Shown: piece by piece, positions 27,436 to 38,228 of the stretch
Layout: each line of letters starts with the position of its first letter
Position numbering within the stretch: the first letter of the stretch is position 1
Origin: Anaerotignum sp. MSJ-24
GTDB lineage: Bacteria > Bacillota > Clostridia > Lachnospirales > Anaerotignaceae
Length of the DNA stretch: 64,000 bases
NCBI RefSeq assembly: GCF_018918145.1
Contig: NZ_JAHLPX010000011.1
Span: 62,001 to 126,000 of the forward strand
Direction: 5' to 3'
Made by a program: the position numbers and the translations under genes
The notes under the pieces: model-generated
What the model was told of the DNA's origin: nothing
The model's database searches: none
Seen by the model: only the letters and a program-made list of their open reading frames with translations

Positions 27436-29250
27436 ATGTCTTCGGAAAGACAAAGCAAAATAAGAAATTTTTGTATAGTTGCTCATATTGACCATGGCAA
27501 AAGCACGCTTGCGGACAGACTTATACAGGAAACCGGACTGCTCACCGAAAGAGAAATGCAGGAGCAGGTGCTTGACAACATGGATCTGGAAAGAGAACGT
27601 GGAATAACAATAAAGGCACAGGCTGTTCGTCTTGTATATAAAGCTGATGACGGAAACGAATATATATTTAATCTTATTGATACTCCCGGCCATGTCGATT
27701 TCAATTATGAGGTTTCAAGAAGCCTTGCGGCCTGCGAAGGAGCGGTTCTTGTTGTTGATGCGGCGCAGGGAATTGAGGCACAGACGCTTGCCAATGTGTA
27801 TCTTGCCATTGACAACAATCTTGAGATTATGCCGGTTATAAACAAGATTGACCTGCCCAGTGCAAATCCACAGCTTGTTATAAAGGACATTGAGGACGTA
27901 ATAGGAATACCGGCTGAGGATGCACCGCTTATTTCGGCAAAGAACGGAATAAATATACATGCGGTTCTTGAGAAAATAGTTACCGATATTCCGGCACCGA
28001 ACGGTGATGAGGACGCACCTCTTAAGGCTCTTATATTTGACTCTATTTATGACCAGTATAAGGGAGTTATTGTAATAATAAGAGTGTTTGACGGTTCGGT
28101 CAAAAAAGGTACAAAGATAAGATTTATGGCAACACAAAAGGATTTTGATGTTGTCGAGGTCGGCGTATTCGGTGCAGGCCGCTTTATGCCCTGTGATGAG
28201 CTTAAAGCAGGCGATGTAGGATATATTACTGCAAGCATCAAGAATGTTGCGGACACAAGAGTCGGTGATACTGTAACAGATGCGGAAAATCCTACGGCAG
28301 AGGAGCTTCCCGGATATAAAAAGGTAAATCCCATGGTTTACTGCGGTGTTTTCCCGGCAGACAGTGCAAAGTATACGGATCTTAGAGATGCACTTGAAAA
28401 GCTTCAGCTTAATGATGCATCACTGTTCTTTGAGCCGGAAACATCGGTTGCTCTTGGTTTCGGTTTCAGATGTGGTTTCCTCGGACTTCTTCATCTTGAG
28501 ATAATACAGGAAAGGCTTGAAAGAGAGTTCAATCTTGACCTTGTAACAACCGCACCGAGCGTTATTTATAAAATATATCTTACCGACGGAACGGTTATGG
28601 AGCTTTCAAACCCCAGCAATATGCCCGATCCGGCAAGAATAGAGAAAATGGAGGAGCCTATTGTAAAGGCGGAAATAATACTTCCGAAGGATTATGTAGG
28701 CCCTATAATGGAGCTTTGCCAGCAGCGAAGAGGCGAATATATAAGCATGGAATATATGGACGAAAACCGAGTAATGCTTGTATACCATATGCCGCTGAAT
28801 GAAATAATATACGATTTCTTTGATGTGCTTAAGTCGAGAAGCCGTGGCTATGCTTCGTTTGATTACAGCCTTCTCGGCTATCAGGAGGCATCACTTACAA
28901 AGCTTGATATTCTCGTAAATAAAGAGGTTGTCGATGCACTGAGCTTTATCGTGCATTCCTCAAGTGCCGTTGAGCGAGGCAGAAAAATATGCGAAAAGCT
29001 TAAAAAGGAAATTCCCAGACAGCTCTTTGAGATACCCATACAGGCGGCAATCGGAGCAAAAATCGTTGCGAGAGAAACGGTCAGCGCCATGCGTAAGGAC
29101 GTTCTTGCAAAATGCTACGGCGGCGATATTTCACGAAAGAGAAAGCTTCTTGAAAAACAGAAGGAAGGCAAAAAGCGTATGCGCCAGATTGGAAATGTAG
29201 TTGTTCCGCAGGCGGCGTTTATGAGTGTGCTTAAGCTGGAAGAGGAATAA
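27436..29250 (+). CDS. lepA: Elongation factor 4 (LepA)
   Basis: A 604-residue ribosome-associated GTPase that helps translation under stress. The GTP-binding motifs are intact: [14 protein letters not shown] near residue 16, DTPGHVDF near 80, and NKIDLP near 135. The LepA-specific C-terminal domain includes [13 protein letters not shown]-like sequence ([13 protein letters not shown]) and ends [19 protein letters not shown] 27436 follows GAGGAGG. In Bacillus-type genomes lepA stands directly ahead of hemW-hrcA; here a fic/padR block of nearly 3 kb separates them. Confidence 0.97.
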   Translation: MSSERQSKIRNFCIVAHIDHGKSTLADRLIQETGLLTEREMQEQVLDNMDLERERGITIKAQAVRLVYKADDGNEYIFNLIDTPGHVDFNYEVSRSLAACEGAVLVVDAAQGIEAQTLANVYLAIDNNLEIMPVINKIDLPSANPQLVIKDIEDVIGIPAEDAPLISAKNGINIHAVLEKIVTDIPAPNGDEDAPLKALIFDSIYDQYKGVIVIIRVFDGSVKKGTKIRFMATQKDFDVVEVGVFGAGRFMPCDELKAGDVGYITASIKNVADTRVGDTVTDAENPTAEELPGYKKVNPMVYCGVFPADSAKYTDLRDALEKLQLNDASLFFEPETSVALGFGFRCGFLGLLHLEIIQERLEREFNLDLVTTAPSVIYKIYLTDGTVMELSNPSNMPDPARIEKMEEPIVKAEIILPKDYVGPIMELCQQRRGEYISMEYMDENRVMLVYHMPLNEIIYDFFDVLKSRSRGYASFDYSLLGYQEASLTKLDILVNKEVVDALSFIVHSSSAVERGRKICEKLKKEIPRQLFEIPIQAAIGAKIVARETVSAMRKDVLAKCYGGDISRKRKLLEKQKEGKKRMRQIGNVVVPQAAFMSVLKLEEE

Positions 29251-29282
29251 TAAAAAGCTTTAGGATAAAACCATTAGGATAA

Positions 29283-29311
29283 TTGACATTTTTATTATCA
29301 CATGCTAATAT
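29283..29311 (+). promoter_or_regulatory. Strong promoter of the candidate small RNA
   Basis: TTGACA (29283-29288) and TAATAT (29306-29311) with a 17-base spacer. The only feature downstream before a terminator is a stretch of about 90 bases without an ORF. Confidence 0.7.
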
Positions 29312-29317
29312 AGTAAT

Positions 29318-29405
29318 AGAAAAGAGTGCTACCGATAGACGGTTAGTCCGATATAAAAGTTAAGCAAAAATTGCCGCTTCGTTTACCAGACTTGGGCGGC
29401 TATTT
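29318..29405 (+). ncRNA. Candidate small RNA between lepA and fic
   Basis: A strong promoter and an intrinsic terminator bracket about 88 bases with no ORF. The interior contains ACCG-ATAG-ACGGT as a small hairpin and a GTTAGTCCGAT stretch. The terminator stem is GCCGCTT (29373-29379) with GGGCGGC (29394-29400, two G-U pairs) followed by TATTTTTG. I do not recognise the RNA family; a trans-acting sRNA or antitoxin RNA are possibilities. Confidence 0.5.
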
Positions 29406-29424
29406 TTGTTCTATAAATACAATT

Positions 29425-29462
29425 AACGAAATCATGTCGAACATACCGGCATGATTTTTTTT
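29425..29462 (+). terminator. Terminator, first copy of a direct repeat flanking fic
   Basis: A 10-bp stem AATCATGTCG/CGGCATGATT followed by a run of eight T, preceded by AACGA. An almost identical unit occurs at 30302-30337 beyond the fic gene. Confidence 0.7.
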
Positions 29463-29534
29463 AAAAGTTTTGCTTTAAGTGTCTGTTTCGTATAAAATAT
29501 AGGAAATAATATTTATATGAACGGAGGCGATTTA

Positions 29535-30296
29535 ATGGAAAACACATGGAATAAAGAGATAACGGTACAAAAGCTTGAAAATGAAAAGAAATTTATTGAA
29601 AAATATATTTCCGAACATTCCGAATCGGTTCTTATAAAAAAATATTTCGACGAATTCAGAGATACATATATATACAACACAAATGCCATAGAAGGCAATC
29701 CGATTACGGAATACGATACGGCATATATTTTGAAATCGAATACATTTCTTGAGGAATATTCCGCAAAGGATAACATGGAGGTAATAGGCAGCGGAAAGGC
29801 ATGGGATTATATACTCCGAAAAGCCGAAATTTCTGAGGAAACAATAAAATTTATACACAAAAACATACTCTTTTTCGATGTTGAGCATGCCGGAGTTTAC
29901 CGCAGTATTCCCGTTCATATAGGCGGAAAGCAGATGCCTCCGCCGGAAAAAATCGCCGGAGCAATGGAAAAGCTTACGGACATAATAAAAAATGAAGAAA
30001 ATTTGTTTGAAAATGCGGCAAAGATACACTTGATGTTTGAAAACATTCACCCGTTTATAGACGGAAACGGAAGAACCGGACGAATGCTGCTTAATTTACA
30101 GCTTTTGAGGGAAGGTTGGCTGCCGATTAATATTAAGAAAAACGAATCCGGAAAATATTACCGCTGTTTCAGACAGTTTGACATTTCCAAGGAAAAGGGC
30201 ATACAGGAGATGTTTAATCTCATTACAAAATATGAATATGAAGAGCTGCTTAAGTTGAGAGGCTTAATTGAAAGGGATTTGGGAAAAACTGAATAA
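29535..30296 (+). CDS. Fic-domain protein, self-inhibited class II type
   Basis: A 253-residue Fic protein with the complete catalytic motif HPFIDGNGRTGR at residues 172-183, which predicts AMP transfer (or related modification) onto a protein target. An N-terminal inhibitory motif TNAIEG at residues 49-54 matches (S/T)xxxE(G/N), so the enzyme should be autoinhibited by its own helix. ATG 29535 is chosen over ATG 29517 because GGAGG lies between them at good spacing. No antitoxin gene is adjacent. The gene sits between two copies of the same terminator in the lepA-hemW interval. Confidence 0.88.
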   Translation: MENTWNKEITVQKLENEKKFIEKYISEHSESVLIKKYFDEFRDTYIYNTNAIEGNPITEYDTAYILKSNTFLEEYSAKDNMEVIGSGKAWDYILRKAEISEETIKFIHKNILFFDVEHAGVYRSIPVHIGGKQMPPPEKIAGAMEKLTDIIKNEENLFENAAKIHLMFENIHPFIDGNGRTGRMLLNLQLLREGWLPINIKKNESGKYYRCFRQFDISKEKGIQEMFNLITKYEYEELLKLRGLIERDLGKTE

Positions 30297-30301
30297 TTGG
30301 T

Positions 30302-30337
30302 AACGAAATCATGTCGAGTTATCGGCATGATTTTTTT
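30302..30337 (+). terminator. Terminator of fic, second copy of the flanking repeat
   Basis: The AACGAAATCATGTCG arm, a short loop, CGGCATGATT and seven T repeat the unit at 29425-29462; only the loop differs. Confidence 0.75.
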
Positions 30338-30339
30338 AC

Positions 30340-30384
30340 TTGACATACATAGAATATCAAGGTATATTATACATAGATAATCTA
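30340..30384 (+). promoter_or_regulatory. padR promoter with palindromic operator
   Basis: TTGACA (30340-30345) and TATATT (30363-30368) are 17 bases apart. A perfect palindrome TAGATAATCTA at 30374-30384 lies at the expected transcription start, a usual place for a PadR autoregulatory operator. Confidence 0.65.
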
Positions 30385-30402
30385 AGTAAGGAGGCAGGAA
30401 CT

Positions 30403-30747
30403 ATGGAAATTGATAAGGGATTAATTGGCGGAAGTACAGTAATGCTTTTGTTATCGCTTTTGAAGGAGCGTGATATGTACGGTTACGAAATAATAAAGGA
30501 GCTTAAGGACAGAAGCGAAAACATATTTGAATTTAAGGAAGGAACGCTTTATCCTGTTCTTCACCGAATGGAAGGAGCAGAGCTTGTTAAATCCTACCGC
30601 AGAGAGGCGGAAAACGGAAAAACGAGAAAATATTATGCGATCCTCCCAAAGGGACTTGAACAGCTCGAAAAGGAAAAGGCACAATGGAACAAATTTTCAA
30701 CATCAGTAAATAAAGTGATCGGAGTTGGAAGCTATGTTTTCTCCTGA
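30403..30747 (+). CDS. PadR-family transcriptional regulator
   Basis: A 114-residue winged-helix protein with the PadR core: LLLSLLKERDMYGYEIIKEL near residues 15-34, EGTLYPVLHRMEGAELVKS near 48-66 as recognition helix and wing, and a short C-terminal dimer helix (LEQLEKEKAQW). Such proteins repress their own operon until a ligand or stress releases them. ATG 30403 follows AAGGAGG. The next gene starts inside this one (14-base overlap), the classic PadR-HAAS arrangement, so it probably regulates that membrane protein and maybe the genes up to hemW. Confidence 0.9.
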   Translation: MEIDKGLIGGSTVMLLLSLLKERDMYGYEIIKELKDRSENIFEFKEGTLYPVLHRMEGAELVKSYRREAENGKTRKYYAILPKGLEQLEKEKAQWNKFSTSVNKVIGVGSYVFS

Positions 30748-31453
30748 AGGCAAGGAATTTACAGACAAGGTTTTAAAGCACATCAAATTTCCCTATGACA
30801 GAAATGCCGTAAGACAGGAGCTTGAGGAGCATATGGAGGACATATGCGACGACCTTACGGAGGAAGGCTATGGCAGGGAAGAGGCAGAAAGGCTGTCGGT
30901 TCAGTATATGGGCGATGCGGACGAGATAGGCAGAGAGCTGAACAAGGCACACAATCCTATACTTGGTTGGATATGGTACATATCGAGGCTAGCGGCCATA
31001 ATTGCGGCGGCGTTTCTGATAACAACTGCCGGAGTCAGAGGCTTTAGTTATATGAAGGCATATTTCGGTAACGGCTATGAGGATTATAAGAACGGCGAGC
31101 TTGTGTATTCCGCAGACAGCGGTTATGAAACGCTTATTTATGATATGCATTTGAAAATAGACGGAGTTCGATATTATGACGACGGCACTCTTGAGCTGAG
31201 ATACAAAACATGGAAAAGCCTGTTTTCGGACAGCATCGACTGGACGTTTAATCTGAACGGAGAATTTCTTACCGATGAAAAGGGCAATAAATATTATTTT
31301 TCCACAGGTAACAGCAACGGCAACAAGGTATGCCACAGCCAGTTGTTTTTCGAGGACTTTCCGCAGGATGTTAAGACGATAATAATTGATACCGAAGTAA
31401 ACGGACAGAATATACACTGCGAAATACCTGTTCCGGAGGTGAATAACAAATGA
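30734..31453 (+). CDS. HAAS-domain membrane protein (PadR partner)
   Basis: A 239-residue protein with an N-terminal helical HAAS/permease-prefix domain (residues about 5-75, LEEHMEDICDDLTEEGYG and YMGDADEIGRELNKAHNP), one membrane helix (about 78-100) and an external C-terminal domain of about 135 residues. HAAS proteins are thought to act as sensors linked to PadR regulators. ATG 30734 overlaps padR; the alternative TTG 30725 lacks better spacing. Its stop overlaps the next start (ATGA), so the genes are coupled. Confidence 0.75.
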   Translation: MFSPEGKEFTDKVLKHIKFPYDRNAVRQELEEHMEDICDDLTEEGYGREEAERLSVQYMGDADEIGRELNKAHNPILGWIWYISRLAAIIAAAFLITTAGVRGFSYMKAYFGNGYEDYKNGELVYSADSGYETLIYDMHLKIDGVRYYDDGTLELRYKTWKSLFSDSIDWTFNLNGEFLTDEKGNKYYFSTGNSNGNKVCHSQLFFEDFPQDVKTIIIDTEVNGQNIHCEIPVPEVNNK

Positions 31454-32079
31454 AATTATTTTCTAAGCTGAACAGAATGAACAGAAAAAAACAGACGGCT
31501 ATATTTTTAATTATAATTGCGGCGGCCATCGGCTGGAAAACAAGCCCGTATAATCGTGAATACAGCTCTCCGGAGGCGGTGCTTTATGCCTGTGAAAAGG
31601 GACTGCGTTACGGCCCTTCGGAAAAGATAGAATATGTCAGGAAAAACGGAAACAAAGCTGTTGCCATAGGAAGGGTAAAGGGCGGTTTATCAATAATTCC
31701 GTCCGAAAGAAAATGGTACGGACGCTGGATACTTGCCGGAGGCGGTATTCCGGGCTATGTACAGGTTGAAAACAATGCCGAATATGACTTTGGTGACAAC
31801 ATAATTGTCGGAGTATGCACCTATGACGAAATAAAAAGTGTTGAGGTTGTTCTTGGTGTATATGACGAAAAATCGGACAACGGTGTAAAAGAAGTGGAAA
31901 AATACAAAGCCGATGTTGCACAGGACGGATTTTTTATAATAGAAAATATTCCCGAACGTGACACAACCGACGACAGCGTGTTTGATATTCATGTGGTAGG
32001 CTTTGAAGGATTTGACGAAAACGGAAATTCGGTTTATAGTACATCTGTGTATAAAACAGAAGTCTATTGGGAGAGTTAA
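31450..32079 (+). CDS. Hypothetical membrane-anchored protein
   Basis: A 209-residue protein with a positively charged start (KLNRMNRKKQ) and one hydrophobic segment (residues about 17-29), so it is predicted to be anchored in the membrane with the rest outside. The extracellular part is beta-rich and has no recognised domain. It overlaps the HAAS gene by four bases and ends 3 bases before hemW, so it belongs to the padR unit, perhaps as an envelope-stress component. The role is inferred from position only. Confidence 0.65.
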   Translation: MKLFSKLNRMNRKKQTAIFLIIIAAAIGWKTSPYNREYSSPEAVLYACEKGLRYGPSEKIEYVRKNGNKAVAIGRVKGGLSIIPSERKWYGRWILAGGGIPGYVQVENNAEYDFGDNIIVGVCTYDEIKSVEVVLGVYDEKSDNGVKEVEKYKADVAQDGFFIIENIPERDTTDDSVFDIHVVGFEGFDENGNSVYSTSVYKTEVYWES

Positions 32080-32082
32080 AGA

Positions 32083-33225
32083 ATGAAAAAGCCAGTTTCG
32101 TTATATATTCACATACCGTTCTGCGTGCGTAAATGCCTTTACTGCGATTTTTTGTCCTTCGGAAGCATGGATAAATATTTTGAGGACTATGTGAATGTTC
32201 TTTGCGAGGAGATAAAACAGAACGCCTCGGATTATTCCGACAGAACGGTTTCTACCATATTTATAGGCGGAGGTACGCCGACTATATTAAAGCCGAAGGA
32301 AATCGGAAAAATTATGGACGCCGTCATGTCGAAATATGACGTTGCCGACAATGCGGAAATAACCATTGAATCCAATCCCGGAACAATGGACAGGGCAAAG
32401 CTGAACGAACTGAAGCAGATGTATATAAACCGGCTGAGCATAGGCTTACAGGCATGGCAGGACAGGCTTTTGAAAAGACTCGGCAGAATTCACAGCTGTG
32501 AGGATTTCAGAAGAAACTATATTGAGGCGAGAGAGGTTGGCTTTAAGAATATAAATGTAGACCTTATGTTTTCTCTGCCGGATCAGACCGTTGCAGACTG
32601 GAAGGAAACACTTAATAATGTAATATTTTTAAATCCGGAGCACATTTCCGCTTACAGTCTTATTGTTGAGGAGAACACTCCATTCTATGATATGCGTGAA
32701 AGTGGAGCTATAAAGGAAACGGACGAGGATACAGACAGGGATATGTATTATTCGGCAAGAGATATACTTTCCGGCTTTGGATATAACAGATACGAGATAA
32801 GCAATTTTGCGAAGGAAGGCTTTGAAAGCAGACACAATGAGGTTTACTGGCGTACAGAGGAATACAAAGGCTTCGGACTTGGTTCGCATTCCTATACGGA
32901 TGGCGAAAGATACCACAATACGACAGATTTCGGAGAATATATAACCTCGAAGGGCGAAATAAAAAGGCTTGTTAAGGACATCGAAATACTTACCGAGGAC
33001 GAAAAGCAGGAGGAATTTATGTTCATGGGGCTGCGTATGTCGGAAGGTGTTTCGGAGGATATATTTAAAAGAAGGTTTTCAAAAAGCATATATGATGTTT
33101 ACGGAAACGAGATAAACGAGCTTAAGTCGGAAGGACTTCTGCTGTCGGATAAGGGCAGACTTTTTCTTTCGGACAGAGGAATAGACGTTTCAAACCAGGT
33201 TTTCGAAAAATTTATTAAATATTAA
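32083..33225 (+). CDS. hemW: HemW-like radical SAM heme chaperone
   Basis: A 380-residue radical SAM protein with the cluster motif CVRKCLYC (C14, C18, C21) and the following IFIGGGTPT glycine motif near residue 61. It matches HemW, long annotated as oxygen-independent coproporphyrinogen III oxidase but shown in other bacteria to deliver heme. The extra cysteine pattern of true HemN is absent. GGGAGAG precedes ATG 32083. It stands directly before hrcA, the usual Gram-positive order, but is separated from hrcA by the CIRCE promoter. Confidence 0.9.
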   Translation: MKKPVSLYIHIPFCVRKCLYCDFLSFGSMDKYFEDYVNVLCEEIKQNASDYSDRTVSTIFIGGGTPTILKPKEIGKIMDAVMSKYDVADNAEITIESNPGTMDRAKLNELKQMYINRLSIGLQAWQDRLLKRLGRIHSCEDFRRNYIEAREVGFKNINVDLMFSLPDQTVADWKETLNNVIFLNPEHISAYSLIVEENTPFYDMRESGAIKETDEDTDRDMYYSARDILSGFGYNRYEISNFAKEGFESRHNEVYWRTEEYKGFGLGSHSYTDGERYHNTTDFGEYITSKGEIKRLVKDIEILTEDEKQEEFMFMGLRMSEGVSEDIFKRRFSKSIYDVYGNEINELKSEGLLLSDKGRLFLSDRGIDVSNQVFEKFIKY

Positions 33226-33246
33226 CAAAATATTTTAAAAAAGCAC

Positions 33247-33314
33247 TTGACATATTATTTGGAAGGTGCTATTTTATGTATTAAAGATTAGCACTCACAA
33301 TAAACGAGTGCTAA
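33247..33314 (+). promoter_or_regulatory. Heat-shock promoter with a perfect CIRCE operator
   Basis: TTGACA (33247-33252) and TATTTT (33270-33275), 17 bases apart, are followed by TTAGCACTC-N9-GAGTGCTAA at 33288-33314, the exact CIRCE inverted repeat bound by HrcA. It controls hrcA-grpE-dnaK and probably dnaJ. Confidence 0.97.
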
Positions 33315-33348
33315 CAAAAAAGAAACAAACAGAAAGGAGTCGATAATA

Positions 33349-34422
33349 ATGCAGTTGAATGAAAGAAAAATAAAAATTCTTCAGGCAATAATAAAGGATT
33401 ATATTGATACTGCAGAACCTGTCGGCTCAAGAACTATCGCAAAAAAGTATAATCTCGGCGTAAGCTCGGCAACAATACGAAACGAAATGAGCGATCTTGA
33501 GGAAATGGGACTTATTGTCCAGCCTCATGCCTCAGCCGGAAGAATTCCTTCGGATAAGGGATACAGATACTATGTTGACAGTATAATGGACAAAGGAGCT
33601 GTTGACCAGGAGGAGCAGAAATATATACAGAACCTTGTGGTTAAAAACATAAACCAGATTGATTATCTTATGGACGAAACCGCAAAGGCACTTTCGGCAA
33701 TAACAAATTACACAACGTTCATATCCGAGCCGGTTGTTGTTAAAACGGCACTTAAGCAGGTAAGACTTCTTCCGCTGGACGAATCTTCCGTAATGCTTAT
33801 CGTTGCAACGGGAGAAAATCATATAAAGCATTATGTTGTTCCCGTAAACGAGCCCATAGACGAGGATAAGCTTTATGAAATAAGCTGCAATCTTAATGAC
33901 GTCCTTAAAGGAAAAACAAGGGACGATATAACAGACGAGGTCATAAGAAATGTTCTTACGGCAATAAGAGATCATCAGGAAATACTTAAGCCTATGCTTA
34001 AGGGCATCAAAAAGACGATTTCATCGGCAGAAAGCGTTCAGGTTCATCTGAGCGGAGAAAAAAATATGCTTTCTTTCCCTGAATTCAGTGATATTGATAC
34101 GGCAAGAACACTTTTTAAAACGCTTGAAGAAAAGAAATCACTGCTTAACATCATTGGCGACAGTCCGGCAGGAACAACCGATATTTCAATCGGTGAGGAA
34201 AACGAGCTTGAAGAAATGAAAAATTGCAGTGTTATCAAAACAAGCTATAAAGTAGGAGATAATATTTACGGAACAATCGGTATTATAGGCCCTACAAGAA
34301 TGAATTATGAACAGGTAATATCAGTTCTTAACGGAATGGCAAAGAATATTGAGAATGTAATGAACTCAGTAGCCAAAGGAAAAAATAAAGCTATTGAAGG
34401 GAAGGATAAATTAAATGAGTAG
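33349..34422 (+). CDS. hrcA: Heat-inducible transcription repressor HrcA
   Basis: A 357-residue repressor with an N-terminal winged helix (LNERKIKILQAIIKDYIDTA and SSATIRNEMSDLEEMGL) and the C-terminal HrcA effector domain (GTIGIIGPTRMNYEQVISVL). It binds the CIRCE element just upstream and, with GroEL feedback in known systems, keeps the heat-shock operon off at normal temperature. GAAAGGAG precedes ATG 33349. Its stop lies 8 bases inside grpE, indicating translational coupling. Confidence 0.97.
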   Translation: MQLNERKIKILQAIIKDYIDTAEPVGSRTIAKKYNLGVSSATIRNEMSDLEEMGLIVQPHASAGRIPSDKGYRYYVDSIMDKGAVDQEEQKYIQNLVVKNINQIDYLMDETAKALSAITNYTTFISEPVVVKTALKQVRLLPLDESSVMLIVATGENHIKHYVVPVNEPIDEDKLYEISCNLNDVLKGKTRDDITDEVIRNVLTAIRDHQEILKPMLKGIKKTISSAESVQVHLSGEKNMLSFPEFSDIDTARTLFKTLEEKKSLLNIIGDSPAGTTDISIGEENELEEMKNCSVIKTSYKVGDNIYGTIGIIGPTRMNYEQVISVLNGMAKNIENVMNSVAKGKNKAIEGKDKLNE

Positions 34423-35041
34423 TGAAGAAAAAAAGGTAAATGAAAACGCCGCAGCGGAAGAAGCCGAAAAAGTTGAGGTAAACGCCGAACAGGTTGAGGA
34501 CGCTGTTAAGGAAGAAAAAGAAACAGAAAAGACAGATAAAAACGAAAAAGCCGAAAAATCCGAAAAGAAAGGCTTCTTCAAAAATAAAAATAAAGAGGTT
34601 GAGGAGCTTGGCCAGAAGCTCGCAGATATGCAGGATAAGTTCCAGAGAACGCTTGCGGAGTTCGATAACTTCAGAAAGCGTACTTCAAAGGAAAAGGCAA
34701 GCATGTATGACGACGGAGTAAGAGATACAATAGAAAAGCTCCTTCCCATCTTCGATAACCTTGAAAGAGCAATCGCTTCGGTTGACGGAAAGGTTGATGA
34801 AAACGATCCGCTTTTAAAGGGTGTTAAAATGACAGATAAGCAGCTGAAAGAAATACTTGCTGCAATGGGCGTTGAAGAAATTAAAGCGCTCGGTGAAAAA
34901 TTCGATCCTAACCTTCATGCGGCAGTTGCCCATGTTGAGGACGAAAACTTCGGAGAAAACGAGGTTGTCCTTGATATGATGAAGGGTTATAAATATAAGG
35001 AAAAAGTAATCAGACACAGTATGGTTAAGGTAGCAAACTAA
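34415..35041 (+). CDS. grpE: Nucleotide exchange factor GrpE
   Basis: A 208-residue protein with a very acidic/basic low-complexity N-terminus (residues 1-60, rich in Glu and Lys), a long coiled coil, and the conserved GrpE core FQRTLAEFDNFRKRTSKE followed by LLPIFDNLERAI and the beta-domain end VIRHSMVKVAN. GrpE releases ADP from DnaK. The charged extension is longer than in many relatives but normal for Clostridia. It overlaps hrcA and precedes dnaK by 52 bases. Confidence 0.96.
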   Translation: MSSEEKKVNENAAAEEAEKVEVNAEQVEDAVKEEKETEKTDKNEKAEKSEKKGFFKNKNKEVEELGQKLADMQDKFQRTLAEFDNFRKRTSKEKASMYDDGVRDTIEKLLPIFDNLERAIASVDGKVDENDPLLKGVKMTDKQLKEILAAMGVEEIKALGEKFDPNLHAAVAHVEDENFGENEVVLDMMKGYKYKEKVIRHSMVKVAN

Positions 35042-35072
35042 GTTTTAATTCAGTAAACAGAAATAATTTTGA

Positions 35073-36938
<1,866 letters not shown>

Positions 36939-36973
36939 TATATACGGTGTATAACAGTACAACATAATTTAAT

Positions 36974-37005
36974 GGAAAGAGGCTTTCATACGAAGGCCGC
37001 TTTCC
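36974..37005 (+). terminator. Hairpin between dnaK and dnaJ, possible attenuator
   Basis: GGAAAG (36974-36979) and CTTTCC (37000-37005) close a stem extended by partial GGC/GCC pairing, but no T run follows. It may lower expression of dnaJ relative to dnaK or stabilise the dnaK message. Confidence 0.35.
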
Positions 37006-37037
37006 GTTTGCGAATATATTGACGGCAGGTGGAGAAG

Positions 37038-38180
37038 TTGGCAGAAAAAAGAGATTATTATGATGTCCTTGGCGTTAGTAGAAGTGCCGGCGAGGATGAG
37101 ATTAAAAAAGCATATAGAAAGTTAGCTAAAAAATATCATCCTGATGCAAATCCGGGTGACAAAACGGCTGAGGATAAATTCAAAGAGGTAAATGAAGCCT
37201 ACGAGGTACTCAGCGATTCACAGAAACGTGCCCAGTATGACCAGTTCGGTCATGCGGCTTTTGAGCAGGGCGGAGCAGGCGCAGGCGGATTTTATAATGC
37301 CGGCGACTTCGATATGGGTGATATTTTCAGCATGTTCGGTTTTGGCGGCGGTTCTGCCGCAAGACGTAACGGTCCTCAGAGAGGCCGTGATGTAAATATC
37401 ACTATACAGATAAGCTTTGAAGAGGCTGTATTCGGCTGTAAAAAGGATATACAGGTAAACGTAACGGATACCTGCGATACCTGCGGCGGTACAGGTGCAA
37501 AGCCCGGAACACATGCGGAAACTTGTCCGGTATGTCATGGTACAGGACAGGAAAGAGTTGTCCAGCAGTCCATATTCGGAAGTATGCAGACAACAAGAAC
37601 CTGTTCGGCTTGTCGTGGTACCGGTAAAAAAATCAAAGATCCTTGCACATCATGCAGAGGAACGGGCTTCGTAAAGAAAACAAAGAAATACGAAATCAAT
37701 ATTCCTAAGGGAATTGACCATGGCCAGACAATACGTCTTTCGGGCAAAGGCGAGGCCGGAACAAAGGGCGGCGGATACGGCGACCTTCTTGTAACCGTAT
37801 ATGTTAAACCTCACAGCTATTTCATACGAAAGGGAATGGATATTTACAGCGAAAAGACTATTTCCTTCACAGAGGCAATTCTCGGCGGAGAGATTACGAT
37901 AAACACAATATACGGCGAGCAGAAATATACCGTTAAACCGGGTACACAGCCCAATACGGTTATAACGCTCAAAAACTGCGGTGTTCCCAGTCTGAGAAAC
38001 GAAAAATATAAAGGCAATCAGATAGTAACACTCAAGGTAAACATTCCTACGGGACTTACAGAGAAGCAGAAGATGATGCTCCACAACTGGAGTAATCCGG
38101 ACATAATTGTCGAGCTTCCCGGTAATGATGAAAAGCCTAAGAAAAACTTCAAAGAAAAAGTAAAAGAAATGTTTGAATAA
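37038..38180 (+). CDS. dnaJ: Chaperone DnaJ (Hsp40)
   Basis: A 380-residue DnaJ with J domain ([14 protein letters not shown] at the start, HPD in [11 protein letters not shown]), a Gly/Phe region, four zinc-binding CxxCxGxG repeats ([32 protein letters not shown]), and the C-terminal substrate domain. It delivers clients to DnaK. The start is taken as TTG 37038, which gives the family N-terminus and lies just after AGGTGGAG; GTG 37029 is possible but overlaps the ribosome site. Last gene of the heat-shock operon. Confidence 0.95.
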   Translation: MAEKRDYYDVLGVSRSAGEDEIKKAYRKLAKKYHPDANPGDKTAEDKFKEVNEAYEVLSDSQKRAQYDQFGHAAFEQGGAGAGGFYNAGDFDMGDIFSMFGFGGGSAARRNGPQRGRDVNITIQISFEEAVFGCKKDIQVNVTDTCDTCGGTGAKPGTHAETCPVCHGTGQERVVQQSIFGSMQTTRTCSACRGTGKKIKDPCTSCRGTGFVKKTKKYEINIPKGIDHGQTIRLSGKGEAGTKGGGYGDLLVTVYVKPHSYFIRKGMDIYSEKTISFTEAILGGEITINTIYGEQKYTVKPGTQPNTVITLKNCGVPSLRNEKYKGNQIVTLKVNIPTGLTEKQKMMLHNWSNPDIIVELPGNDEKPKKNFKEKVKEMFE

Positions 38181-38187
38181 AAATAAT

Positions 38188-38223
38188 GCGGCACTTAGTT
38201 TTGAAAGCTAAGTGCCGCTTTTT
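38188..38223. terminator. Bidirectional terminator between dnaJ and the ABC-F gene
   Basis: A perfect 11-bp stem GCGGCACTTAG/CTAAGTGCCGC (38188-38198 with 38208-38218) followed by TTTTTC. It serves the plus-strand operon and, with A-rich sequence upstream, probably also the converging ABC-F gene. Confidence 0.85.
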
Positions 38224-38228
38224 CGTGC

